Source of the DNA: Alphaproteobacteria bacterium
GTDB taxonomy: Bacteria; Pseudomonadota; Alphaproteobacteria; Rhizobiales; Hyphomicrobiaceae
Assembly: GCA_024279745.1 (NCBI GenBank)
Contig: JAJRRE010000298.1
Location: 1 to 6,093 of the forward strand
DNA length: 6,093 nucleotides
Direction of reading: 5' to 3'
In this document: positions 1 through 5,953 of the stretch, one piece after another
Layout: each line of letters opens with the position of its first letter
Numbering within the stretch: the first letter of the stretch is position 1
Position numbers and translations under genes: made by a program
The notes under the pieces: model-generated
Told to the model about the DNA's origin: nothing
Seen by the model: the letters and a program-made list of their open reading frames with translations, nothing else
The model's database searches: none

Positions 1-1
1 C

Positions 2-652
2 GGTAATCTCTCAAGCTCCAACCTGAAAGCCGACACCACCAATTTCCAAGCTGACATTTATGGCTCCTGGAGCTTTGGCAAGATGTTCGTCAATGCCGAT
101 GTCGGGGCGGGCTTTACCCATATCGCCAACATCCATCGCCAAACCGGCTTCACAGCAGTTGAAACTACAGCCAATGTGAATAACCTTTTGGTGCACGGTG
201 CGGTCCAGGCGGGCTACATTGCCAAATTCGGCCCCATCTCCTTGATGCCGACAGCGCGCATGGAAGTGATCAATTCCAATTTGGGTTCGGTCGATGAAGC
301 TGCGCCGATCCTGGCCATGCAGTTTGATAGCCGCAATACAACCGCGGTGCTCGGCGGTGTTCGGATGCGCGCGTCGATGAATACCGGCGTTATGACCGTG
401 TTCGCAGAAGTCGGCTATGAAGACTATCTCAGCTACAGCTCCAGCAACATCACCGCCAAATTGGTCAACAACACCGCCGGTTCATCGACCGTATCCGTCG
501 CCGATCCTCATGCGGGCGGTCTGACACTTGCTGCGGGGATTAACGGTGCGATCTCACCCAATATGTATTTCGATGCGCAATATGGATTGGCGCTGCAAAA
601 CGGTAATGGCCAAACCCACAGCGGTAAGTTCCGCATCAAGGTGCCTTTCTAG
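2..652 (+). CDS. Autotransporter-type outer-membrane beta-barrel protein, C-terminal part (5' end outside window)
   Basis: The frame is open from the first bases, so the start and any passenger domain lie to the left of the window. The 216 visible residues alternate polar and hydrophobic/aromatic positions in short strands separated by Gly/Asn/Asp/Ser-rich turns, for example the strand around FGKMFVNADVGAGF, the MFVNADVGAGFTHI stretch and YFDAQYGLALQNGNGQ. The chain ends GKFRIKVPF, an alternating amphipathic strand with a terminal Phe, which is the usual C-terminal signal for Bam-dependent outer-membrane insertion. Autotransporter beta domains are usually about 250-300 residues, so most of the barrel is present and one or more N-terminal strands are missing. 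By family, the barrel would sit in the outer membrane and export or anchor an upstream passenger, but the passenger cannot be seen. A plain porin-like barrel is the main alternative. The next gene is convergent, so this is the end of its transcription unit. Confidence 0.82.
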   Translation, partial: GNLSSSNLKADTTNFQADIYGSWSFGKMFVNADVGAGFTHIANIHRQTGFTAVETTANVNNLLVHGAVQAGYIAKFGPISLMPTARMEVINSNLGSVDEAAPILAMQFDSRNTTAVLGGVRMRASMNTGVMTVFAEVGYEDYLSYSSSNITAKLVNNTAGSSTVSVADPHAGGLTLAAGINGAISPNMYFDAQYGLALQNGNGQTHSGKFRIKVPF

Positions 653-698
653 AAGCGCCGTCCGCGCGTCCGCGCCCACCCTAGAAGCGCCGCCCGCG
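649..698. repeat. Imperfect short direct repeat overlapping the barrel gene's stop codon
   Basis: The 12-mer ctagaagcgccg occurs at 649-660 and again at 681-692, a period of 32 bases. After one mismatch the match continues for six bases (ccgcgc at 662-667 and 694-699) and then fades. The first copy contains the TAG stop at 650-652. It may be a local tandem duplication of the gene's 3' end. No function is visible. Confidence 0.5.
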
Positions 699-733
699 CC
701 CATGGCCCACAGGCGATCCGCAGATATTTCTGC

Positions 734-799
734 CGGGAGGAAGTGCGATAGTCTAACCCGCACTTTATCCCGACTGTCTTTTGCGCACACTTCTTCCCG
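734..799. terminator. Long hairpin between convergent genes, possible terminator
   Basis: Bases 734-745 (cgggaggaagtg) can pair with 788-799 (cacttcttcccg) over 12 bp with a single G-U pair. Inside it, 741-747 (aagtgcg) can pair with 759-765 (cgcactt) over 7 bp with an 11-base loop, so the two foldings compete for 741-745. The inner hairpin is followed within about 15 bases by a four-T run (779-782), but there is no T-tract directly at either stem. The position between two converging genes suits transcription termination on the plus strand after the barrel gene. That role is inferred. Confidence 0.4.
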
Positions 800-828
800 T
801 TGAACCGCCAACGCGCACTTCGCCATCA

Positions 829-846
829 CCCATCACCCTTGATGGG
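829..846 (-). terminator. Perfect 7-bp hairpin just after the ACT gene
   Basis: Bases 829-835 (cccatca) and 840-846 (tgatggg) pair perfectly around a 4-base loop. The hairpin starts six bases beyond the ACT gene's stop codon in its direction of transcription. No T-run follows on the minus strand, so it would be a weak intrinsic terminator at best or a transcript-end stabilising stem. Confidence 0.4.
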
Positions 847-852
847 CACGCC

Positions 853-1380
853 TCAAGAGGCTTTGGCGTCGTCCTTGAGATCGATCTCAACCATGATATC
901 CGTGGCGATCTGCTCCAGTTCATCGCGCAGCGCGTCATAGCTCAGCGTCTCAGGCAGAACCACCACGGCCTTGGCTGCAAAATGCCGCTCGCCGGTCATG
1001 GAGCCGGCAAAAACTTGCGTGTGCAGCTCATCAATTGAGACGCCATGCGCCGCCAAAGCGCTGGAAATCTCATGCACGATGCCCGGATGATCGATCCCCG
1101 TCAGCTCAAGCCTGGTGCGCGGACCGGCAGGTGCTGCTCCAACGCCGCGGCGCACCGAGACCGAAATATTCTGCTCGGCTAACGCTGCCAGCGCTGCTGC
1201 AAACGCTTCAACCGATCCCGCTGGCACCGCCACGCGCAAGATACCAGCGAACTCGCCGCCCAGCCGCGCCAATGAGCTGTCAATCCAATTGCCTCCATGA
1301 TCGGCAACCACCTGGCTCAACACTTTTACCAGCCCCGGCCGATCCTGTGCCGCAATGCTCAACACCATTTCGCTCAACAT
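853..1380 (-). CDS. Two-ACT-domain regulatory protein, GcvR-like
   Basis: The 175-residue protein has two ACT modules in tandem, about residues 4-78 and 90-168. Each has the Asp-x-Pro-Gly turn that starts the first helix and forms the ligand-binding interface: DRPGLV at 13-18 and DHPGIV at 97-102. The stretch IDSSLARLGGEFAGIL (33-48) resembles the same part of the glycine-cleavage repressor GcvR (about 190 residues in E. coli), and there is no DNA-binding or catalytic domain. Proteins of this class are cytoplasmic, bind amino acids or other small ligands, and act through protein partners. In E. coli the partner is GcvA, and neither gcvA nor the gcv operon is in view, so a glycine role is unproven. 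The start at 1380 is chosen because gaaggga (1395-1389) lies eight bases upstream; an internal ATG at 1368 is less well placed. It is divergent from murJ and convergent with the barrel gene, so likely monocistronic. Confidence 0.85.
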   Translation of the reverse strand: MLSEMVLSIAAQDRPGLVKVLSQVVADHGGNWIDSSLARLGGEFAGILRVAVPAGSVEAFAAALAALAEQNISVSVRRGVGAAPAGPRTRLELTGIDHPGIVHEISSALAAHGVSIDELHTQVFAGSMTGERHFAAKAVVVLPETLSYDALRDELEQIATDIMVEIDLKDDAKAS

Positions 1381-1449
1381 GGCTCACATCCCTTCGCTTG
1401 CTTCATCCCGCGTCTATTCGCTCACGCTCCTGCTGATGCCCTGTTACCA

Positions 1450-1455
1450 TATATT
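1450..1455 (+). promoter_or_regulatory. Candidate -10 element for murJ in the divergent intergenic region
   Basis: The hexamer TATATT matches five of six positions of the sigma-70 -10 consensus and sits in the most AT-rich spot between the ACT gene and murJ. No good -35 hexamer lies 16-18 bases upstream. It would place the murJ transcript start about 90 bases before its ATG. The minus strand across the same spot could equally serve the ACT gene, again with a weak -35. This is a weak call. Confidence 0.25.
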
Positions 1456-1512
1456 GTGGCGAAACGCGCGACCGGAAATTTCTTATGCTTTTGGGTACGG
1501 CCGGCCCCACAT

Positions 1513-1534
1513 GCCTTGCCGTTGCCTTGCCGTT
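1513..1534. repeat. Perfect 11-bp tandem repeat just upstream of murJ
   Basis: The unit gccttgccgtt occurs twice in direct succession (1513-1523 and 1524-1534), and one further matching base (1535) continues the pattern. It ends 17 bases before the murJ ATG, next to where a ribosome-binding site is expected. No clear Shine-Dalgarno is seen there. A copy-number change would alter the murJ 5' leader without changing the protein. Confidence 0.6.
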
Positions 1535-1551
1535 GGGCTACCCCCTTGCCC

Positions 1552-3129
1552 ATGAAACTCTACCGCACATTCGCCGCTGTTGGCTCGTTGACCATGATCA
1601 GCCGCCTCCTGGGATTTGTCCGCGACATCTTGATTGCATCTGTGCTCGGTACTTCGATGGTTGCAGATGCTTTCTTTGTTGCCTTTCGCTTTCCCAATCT
1701 GTTTCGCCGCCTGTTCGGCGAAGGCGCGTTCAACGCCGCCTTCGTGCCGTTATTTGCCAAAAAGATCGAAGGTGAAGGACGACCGGCGGCGCGCGCCTTT
1801 GCCGAAGAAGCACTTGCTGGGCTGCTGTTTATCTTGCTGCTGCTGACGGCCCTGTGCGAGCTGACCATGCCTTGGCTGATGTATATCCTGGCGCCCGGTT
1901 TTACGGAGAACCCCGATAAGTTTGATCTGGCAATATTGCTGACCCGCATCACCTTTCCCTATTTGCTGGCGATGTCACTGGTCGCGCTGTTGTCTGGCGT
2001 TTTAAATTCACTCGGGCGTTTTACCGCCGCCGCCGCCGCGCCGATTTTGCTCAACATCGTTCTGGTCTCGGTCATGCTGCTGGCCTCCTGGCAGGGACTG
2101 AATAAATCGCCGCAAGCTGGTGTCCTGCTGGCCTGGGGCGTCTCGATTGCTGGCGCGCTGCAACTGTTCATGCTGGCACTGGCCGCTTATCGCGCCGGCA
2201 TGGGGCTGAGCATCAAGCGCCCGCGGATGAGCGCCGACATGCGCAAGCTTATTAAACTTGGCATTCCTGGCGTAATTTCCGGCGGCGTCACCCAGATCAA
2301 TATCGTTATCGGCACCTTGATCGCGTCGATGCAGGCGGGCGCACTGTCACTGCTGTATTATGCCGACCGGCTGGCGCAATTGCCGCTTGGCATTGTCGGC
2401 ATTGCGATTGGTATTGTGCTGCTGCCTGATCTGTCGCGCAAACTGCGCGCGGGAGAAGACGCCGCGGCTATGAACGCGCAGAACCGTTCATTGGAATTTG
2501 GCTTACTGCTCGCCCTGCCCGCCGCTGTCGCATTGGCGGTTTCCGCATCGCCGATCATTACCGTATTATTTCAGCGCGGCGCCTTCACTGCAGCTGATAC
2601 GGCTGCCACAGCCCCTGCGCTTGTTGCCACGGCAATCGGTCTTCCCGCCTTTATTATGATCAAGGTGTTCTCGCCCGCCTTCTTCGCCCGCGAAGACACC
2701 AAGACACCAATGCGCTTTGCGATAATCTCGATGGTGGTGAATATTATCGGCTCACTGGCGCTGTTCTTTTTGTTTCGCAGTCTTGGCATACTCCCCCATA
2801 TCGGCATAGCCATTGCCGGAACGATAGCCGGCTGGATCAATGCCATCCTGCTGTGGGTGACGTTATCGCGTAACGGCAATTTCAACCTTGATGCGCGTTT
2901 AATGCGCGTGTTGCCACGCATTGTCCTGGCCAGCATTATCATGGGCCTGGCGCTGTGGCTGACACAAGGATTACTCGCCCCCTACATCTGGGCCGACTTG
3001 GCGGGGCTCATCAAATGGAGCGCGCTCGGCGCCCTGGTAACATTCGGCCTTGGCGTCTACGGCGCGGCGATTGTCGCCACCGGCGTCACCTCCCCGCGCG
3101 CTTTATTGGCCGGGCTCAGGCGCGGCTGA
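1552..3129 (+). CDS. murJ: Lipid II flippase MurJ
   Basis: This 525-residue polytopic inner-membrane protein of the MOP exporter superfamily moves lipid II from the cytoplasmic to the periplasmic face for peptidoglycan synthesis. Hydrophobic segments run nearly end to end, as expected for 14 transmembrane helices (E. coli MurJ is 511 residues). Residues essential in E. coli are present at the same numbers: Arg18, Arg24, Asp39 and Arg52, in SRLLGFVRD (17-25), DAFFVAFRFPNLFRR (39-53) and GEGAF (56-60). The YYADRL signature at 269-274 supplies the cavity Arg (273, equivalent to E. coli Arg270). ARED-KTP (379-386) is also typical. The start at 1552 is chosen because it gives exact N-terminal register with E. 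coli. The frame is open further upstream, but that would overlap the ACT gene. No strong Shine-Dalgarno is visible. A five-Ala run (159-163) is encoded by near-perfect GCC repeats. The methyltransferase follows after 31 bases. Confidence 0.97.
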   Translation: MKLYRTFAAVGSLTMISRLLGFVRDILIASVLGTSMVADAFFVAFRFPNLFRRLFGEGAFNAAFVPLFAKKIEGEGRPAARAFAEEALAGLLFILLLLTALCELTMPWLMYILAPGFTENPDKFDLAILLTRITFPYLLAMSLVALLSGVLNSLGRFTAAAAAPILLNIVLVSVMLLASWQGLNKSPQAGVLLAWGVSIAGALQLFMLALAAYRAGMGLSIKRPRMSADMRKLIKLGIPGVISGGVTQINIVIGTLIASMQAGALSLLYYADRLAQLPLGIVGIAIGIVLLPDLSRKLRAGEDAAAMNAQNRSLEFGLLLALPAAVALAVSASPIITVLFQRGAFTAADTAATAPALVATAIGLPAFIMIKVFSPAFFAREDTKTPMRFAIISMVVNIIGSLALFFLFRSLGILPHIGIAIAGTIAGWINAILLWVTLSRNGNFNLDARLMRVLPRIVLASIIMGLALWLTQGLLAPYIWADLAGLIKWSALGALVTFGLGVYGAAIVATGVTSPRALLAGLRRG

Positions 3130-3160
3130 TCGGGGTTGCTGCACAAATTGGAGACAGTGC

Positions 3161-3742
3161 ATGATTGATCAAGACATAACCGATATTCCGCAAGCTTTGC
3201 CACAGCTCGAACAGCAAACCAAAGCGCTTGAGTTCGATATGCCGTCGGAGCGCCAAACCGGAGCACTGCTGCGCACGCTTGCCGCCAGCAAGCCCGGCGG
3301 GCACCTGCTGGAACTGGGGACTGGTACGGGGCTCGCCACCGCGTGGATGCTTGACGGTATGGATGATGCGGCGACATTTATCTCCGTTGATATCGATCCT
3401 AAATTAAGCGCGGTCGCAAAAGATATACTGGGCGACGACAAACGCTTGTCGCTTGTAATCGGCGATGGTGCCAACTGGCTAGACGCTTATGACGGCCCCG
3501 CCTTTGATTTGATTTTCGCTGACATTATGCCGGGAAAATATGAAAAATTCGAAGAGGCATGGCGCTTATTGGCAATCGGCGGGTTCTACGTAATTGATGA
3601 CATGAACCCGCAGGACAATTGGCCCGATGGGCATGACAAGGTGGCTGCCGGCCTACTCAAGGCCCTCGATGAGCGCACTGACTGCAAGCTGGTGCGCCAG
3701 TCATGGGCCAGCGGTATTGTCGTGGTCGTGCGCACAAGTTGA
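3161..3742 (+). CDS. Class I SAM-dependent methyltransferase, small, substrate unknown
   Basis: The 193-residue soluble protein has a complete Rossmann-type methyltransferase core. Motif I, the SAM-binding glycine loop, is LLELGTGTG at 49-57. The acidic end of strand 2 is SVDIDP (75-80). GDGANW (101-106) fits the adenine-contacting motif. FDLIFAD (115-121) is strand 4, and GGFYVIDDM (140-148) is strand 5. Layout and length match bacterial O-methyltransferase-like families (Methyltransf_24 or methyltransferase family 3 type). No lid or added substrate domain points to a target. The start at 3161 is supported by ggag at 3150-3153, seven bases upstream. Longer in-frame extensions would run into murJ. 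The 31-base gap after murJ without an evident terminator suggests co-transcription, but this proves no cell-wall role. A short palindrome follows the stop. Confidence 0.9.
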   Translation: MIDQDITDIPQALPQLEQQTKALEFDMPSERQTGALLRTLAASKPGGHLLELGTGTGLATAWMLDGMDDAATFISVDIDPKLSAVAKDILGDDKRLSLVIGDGANWLDAYDGPAFDLIFADIMPGKYEKFEEAWRLLAIGGFYVIDDMNPQDNWPDGHDKVAAGLLKALDERTDCKLVRQSWASGIVVVVRTS

Positions 3743-3750
3743 CGATCTGG

Positions 3751-3762
3751 GCCAGCGCTGGC
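3751..3762. other. Perfect 12-bp palindrome after the methyltransferase gene
   Basis: The sequence gccagcgctggc is its own reverse complement and begins nine bases after the methyltransferase stop. As RNA it could form only a short stem with a small loop and has no T-tract, so it is a poor intrinsic terminator. A dimeric protein-binding site or chance are alternatives. Confidence 0.35.
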
Positions 3763-3788
3763 AGTCACCCATCCCGCGACATTGTGAT

Positions 3789-3818
3789 TTGCTCTTTGCG
3801 CGGGGTTTGGTGTTAGAT
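3789..3818 (+). promoter_or_regulatory. Candidate promoter for the alpha/beta hydrolase gene
   Basis: TTGCTC (3789-3794) and TTAGAT (3813-3818) are separated by 18 bases and lie 32 bases before the chosen start codon. Each hexamer matches its sigma-70 consensus at only about three positions. The 108-base gap after the methyltransferase makes a separate promoter reasonable, but the sequence match alone is weak. Confidence 0.3.
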
Positions 3819-3837
3819 TCCCGTCGATGTTTGGACA

Positions 3838-3843
3838 CAGGAA
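3838..3843 (+). promoter_or_regulatory. Ribosome-binding site that decides the hydrolase start
   Basis: The caggaa core (AGGA at 3839-3842) lies seven bases before the ATG at 3851. The upstream in-frame ATG at 3827 has no purine-rich sequence at a suitable distance. Starting at 3851 also gives a cleaner signal peptide. Confidence 0.6.
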
Positions 3844-3850
3844 TGATTCG

Positions 3851-4636
3851 ATGGAATATCGCACAGCATCAGCTGCAATGATTTTGGCTTTGACGGCTGT
3901 ATGCGGACTTGGCAGCGCCTTACCCGCACAGGCCGGCACCGGCGCCCGCGACACTATCACTTTCAAAGCCGCCGACGGTCTGGCAATAACGGCAGATCTT
4001 TATCCCGGCAAAGGCACCAGCGCGGCCACCCCGGTGATCATTGCCTTCCATCAGGCGGGCTCCAGCCGCGGCGAATATCGCACTATTGCCCCCAAGCTTG
4101 CGGCGCTTGGGTATACTGTCCTGGCGCCCGATCAACGCTCCGGCCAGAGCTATGACGGCGTTAAAAACAAAACCGCCGCGCGCGCCAAAGCCGCTGGTAA
4201 GCCGACCAAATATAAAGATGCGCTGCCCGATCTGCACGCCGCCTTAGCCTATATGCGCCGATCGCAGCCCAAGTCTGCGATCATAATCTGGGGCTCGTCC
4301 TATTCGGCATCACTGGTGTTGAAACTGGCGGCGCAGCCGGGACTGGCAGACGCCGTGCTGGCCTTCTCGCCGGGCGAATATTATGGCGGTAGCTGGGTGC
4401 GCGATACCGCCGGGAAAATCGCTATTCCAACTTTCATCACCTCAGCGCGCGGAGAAGCGGGGCGTTGGTCAGCAATATTCAATGCGGTTGGAACAAAATC
4501 GAAGATCGGTTTCATTCCCAGGGTCAAGGGCCGACACGGCTCGTCCGCGCTACACCCCAGCCAGGGCGTGCAAGCCGATCCTTATTGGCGCGCCGTTAAG
4601 ACATTCCTGGCCAAATATGCGCCGGTGAGCCGCTGA
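3851..4636 (+). CDS. Exported alpha/beta hydrolase, dienelactone-hydrolase type, substrate unknown
   Basis: The 261-residue protein begins with a Sec signal peptide. It has Arg4, a hydrophobic core at about 9-20, and a probable signal peptidase I site after AQA at 26-28, giving a mature periplasmic or secreted form of about 233 residues. Cys18 is not in a lipobox. The fold is read from strand VIIAF (62-66), the oxyanion-hole HQAG (67-70), YTVLAPDQR (88-96), and the nucleophile elbow WGSSYSAS (147-154), with Ser150 as the likely nucleophile. The elbow reads G-S-S-Y-S, so the last Gly of G-x-S-x-G is Ser. His229 in KGRHGSS is the likely catalytic His. After the strand IPTFITS (192-198) the acid position holds Glu202 rather than the usual Asp. 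The family hydrolyses esters, lactones or related bonds; no substrate can be named. The start is set by the Shine-Dalgarno at 3839-3842. Confidence 0.85.
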   Translation: MEYRTASAAMILALTAVCGLGSALPAQAGTGARDTITFKAADGLAITADLYPGKGTSAATPVIIAFHQAGSSRGEYRTIAPKLAALGYTVLAPDQRSGQSYDGVKNKTAARAKAAGKPTKYKDALPDLHAALAYMRRSQPKSAIIIWGSSYSASLVLKLAAQPGLADAVLAFSPGEYYGGSWVRDTAGKIAIPTFITSARGEAGRWSAIFNAVGTKSKIGFIPRVKGRHGSSALHPSQGVQADPYWRAVKTFLAKYAPVSR

Positions 4637-4650
4637 TCCGCGTCAAGCCC

Positions 4651-4679
4651 TTGTTTGCCGTATAAACTCCCTGTATTTT
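4651..4679 (+). promoter_or_regulatory. Candidate promoter upstream of trpS
   Basis: TTGTTT (4651-4656) and TATTTT (4674-4679) are spaced by 17 bases, matching sigma-70 consensus at three and four positions. They lie in the AT-rich stretch directly after the hydrolase gene. Use of this site would give trpS a leader of about 195 bases carrying the repeats and hairpin listed below. Inference from position and weak consensus only. Confidence 0.35.
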
Positions 4680-4695
4680 GCCAATTCATTGATCT

Positions 4696-4782
4696 CTTTC
4701 CCTTGTGCGGGCGGGCGCATCCACGGTAGGCGGAGCCGTCGCAAAAGAAGATGCGCCTTTCCCTTGCGCGGGCGGGCGCATC
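4696..4782. repeat. 26-bp direct repeat pair with a shared pairing arm, upstream of trpS
   Basis: Copies at 4696-4721 and 4757-4782 are identical at 25 of 26 bases (mismatch T4706/C4767) and have a 61-base period. Both end in gggcgggcgcatc. Between them, gatgcgcc (4750-4757) is the exact complement of the ggcgcatc that ends each copy (4714-4721 and 4775-4782), so it can pair with either, giving two mutually exclusive 8-bp hairpins. A small inner stem (acgg 4723-4726 with ccgt 4736-4739) lies within the first. It could be a dispersed extragenic palindromic element or a leader structure; the window alone cannot tell. Confidence 0.7.
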
Positions 4783-4806
4783 GGGTCATAACCAGCGCCA
4801 TTGCGA

Positions 4807-4842
4807 GGGGCCTTTGGCGAGCGCTTCCAAGGCCAAAGCCCC
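4807..4842 (+). other. GC-rich hairpin in the trpS upstream region
   Basis: Bases 4807-4818 (ggggcctttggc) pair with 4832-4842 (gccaaagcccc) over 11 bp with one bulged C and a 13-base loop. The stem ends 39 bases before the trpS ATG. There is no T-run after it, so it is not a canonical terminator. It could be an attenuating or stabilising leader stem. Confidence 0.5.
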
Positions 4843-4881
4843 GCCTTCAATCTCGCCCATCGATCCTGGACCCTTGATCTC

Positions 4882-5934
4882 ATGACAACGACCAATAAAA
4901 CCGTGCCCGCCAATCGCGTATTTTCTGGAATGCAGCCCACCGGCTCACTGCATCTTGGCAACTATCTGGGCGCCATGATCAACTGGATTGCCATGCAGGA
5001 GAGCCATGAGTGCATCTATTGCATCGTCGACCTGCACGCCATTACGTTGTGGCAAGACCCGGCCGAGCTTAGGCAATCCATCCGCAAGGTGACCGCCGCT
5101 TATATCGCCAGTGGGCTTGATCCGAAAAAGTCAATCCTGTTCAACCAAAGCCAGGTACCCGCTCATGCCGAATTGGCCTGGGTGTTCAACTGTGTGGCGC
5201 GGCTGGGGTGGCTCGACCGCATGACCCAGTTCAAGGACAAAGCCGGCAAAGACAAGCAGCGCGCTTCTGTCGGGCTTTACGTCTACCCCAATCTGATGGC
5301 CGCCGATATCCTGGCCTACCGCGCCACGCATGTGCCCGTTGGCGAAGACCAGAAACAGCATCTTGAGCTGACCCGCGATATCGCGCAGAAATTCAACTCC
5401 GATTATAGCGATGGCATTGCCGCCTTGGGTTATAATGATGGTTTTTTCCCACTGCCAGAGCCCGTCATTCAAGGGGCCGGCACGCGGGTTATGTCGCTGC
5501 GCGACGGCACCAAGAAAATGTCGAAGTCCGATCCGTCGGAATTATCGCGCATTAATATATCCGACGACGCCGACACCATTGCCAAGAAAATCCGCAAGGC
5601 CAAGACCGATCCGGGTGATCTGCCGTCGGAAGTCGCCGGGTTGGACGGGCGCCCCGAAGCGCAAAATCTGGTCGGCATTTTCGCCGCCTTGTCGCAGCAA
5701 AGCCACGACGACATACTCAAGGATTTTGGCGGCGGTCAGTTCTCAAAACTGAAAAAGGAATTGGCTGAACTGGCGGTTGAAAAACTGGCACCAATTGCCA
5801 CGGAAATCGCCAAGCTGGAAGCCGATCCAGCGGAAATTGACCGTGTTCTGGCCGATGGCGCCTGCCGTGCCCGCGAAATCGCCGCCCCGACAATCGATCA
5901 GGTAAAGGACATTGTCGGTCTACTGCGCTCGTAG
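4882..5934 (+). CDS. trpS: Tryptophanyl-tRNA synthetase
   Basis: This 350-residue class Ic aminoacyl-tRNA synthetase is cytoplasmic and homodimeric by family, and charges tRNA-Trp with tryptophan using ATP. The HIGH-type motif is HLGN at 24-27, within SGMQPTGSLHLGNYLG (15-30). KMSKS is at 212-216. The tryptophan-pocket signature YPNLMAADILAY (135-146) includes Asp142, equivalent to the indole-nitrogen-binding Asp132 of the Bacillus stearothermophilus enzyme. VGEDQKQHLELTRDIA (153-168) is the usual dimer/active-site stretch. The C-terminal helical tRNA-binding region ends at the TAG. Length fits the bacterial range of about 330-355, and no key residue is missing. The start at 4882 is preferred because the protein then begins 12 residues before the conserved VFSGMQPTG; earlier in-frame codons would translate the GC-rich hairpin. 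No strong Shine-Dalgarno is seen. Its long, repeat-bearing upstream region may be regulatory. Confidence 0.97.
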   Translation: MTTTNKTVPANRVFSGMQPTGSLHLGNYLGAMINWIAMQESHECIYCIVDLHAITLWQDPAELRQSIRKVTAAYIASGLDPKKSILFNQSQVPAHAELAWVFNCVARLGWLDRMTQFKDKAGKDKQRASVGLYVYPNLMAADILAYRATHVPVGEDQKQHLELTRDIAQKFNSDYSDGIAALGYNDGFFPLPEPVIQGAGTRVMSLRDGTKKMSKSDPSELSRINISDDADTIAKKIRKAKTDPGDLPSEVAGLDGRPEAQNLVGIFAALSQQSHDDILKDFGGGQFSKLKKELAELAVEKLAPIATEIAKLEADPAEIDRVLADGACRAREIAAPTIDQVKDIVGLLRS

Positions 5935-5953
5935 AGGGACGGGTAACAAGGGC

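Noticed and set aside
528..829. Overlapping genes on either strand across the end of the barrel gene
   Set aside because: They lack ribosome-binding sites and recognisable domains and shadow the barrel frame and the GC-rich intergenic region.
1499..1506. Palindrome ggccggcc as an operator
   Set aside because: Eight bases of G/C palindrome are expected by chance in this base composition, and no second copy or spacing pattern is seen.
1297..1551. Longer murJ product starting at 1297
   Set aside because: The frame is open, but the extra 85 residues overlap the ACT gene on the other strand, do not resemble MurJ, and the 1552 start gives exact register with E. coli MurJ essential residues.
2025..2042. 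GCC triplet run in murJ as a phase-variable microsatellite
   Set aside because: It encodes Ala residues in a membrane segment, and a change of whole units would stay in frame, so switching an essential gene here is unlikely.
3050..3160. Methyltransferase starting inside murJ at 3050
   Set aside because: The extension lies mostly in murJ coding sequence, and the ATG at 3161 has a good Shine-Dalgarno.
3827..3850. Hydrolase start at 3827
   Set aside because: There is no ribosome-binding site at a suitable distance, and it adds charged residues before the signal peptide; 3851 has AGGA seven bases upstream.
3884..3910. Lipoprotein signal in the hydrolase around Cys18
   Set aside because: The residues before the Cys are T-A-V, which is not a lipobox, and a better signal peptidase I site (AQA) follows at 26-28.
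4696..4782. CRISPR array
   Set aside because: There are only two copies, the spacing is a single 35-base interval containing a complementary arm, and no cas gene is present.
4689..4877. Leader peptide or small gene upstream of trpS
   Set aside because: The frame needs a TTG start without a Shine-Dalgarno, is Arg-rich as GC-rich noncoding DNA often is, and has no cluster of Trp codons.
4801..4881. Longer TrpS starting at 4801
   Set aside because: The extra 27 residues would translate the GC-rich hairpin and have no counterpart at TrpRS N-termini; the 4882 start fits the family.
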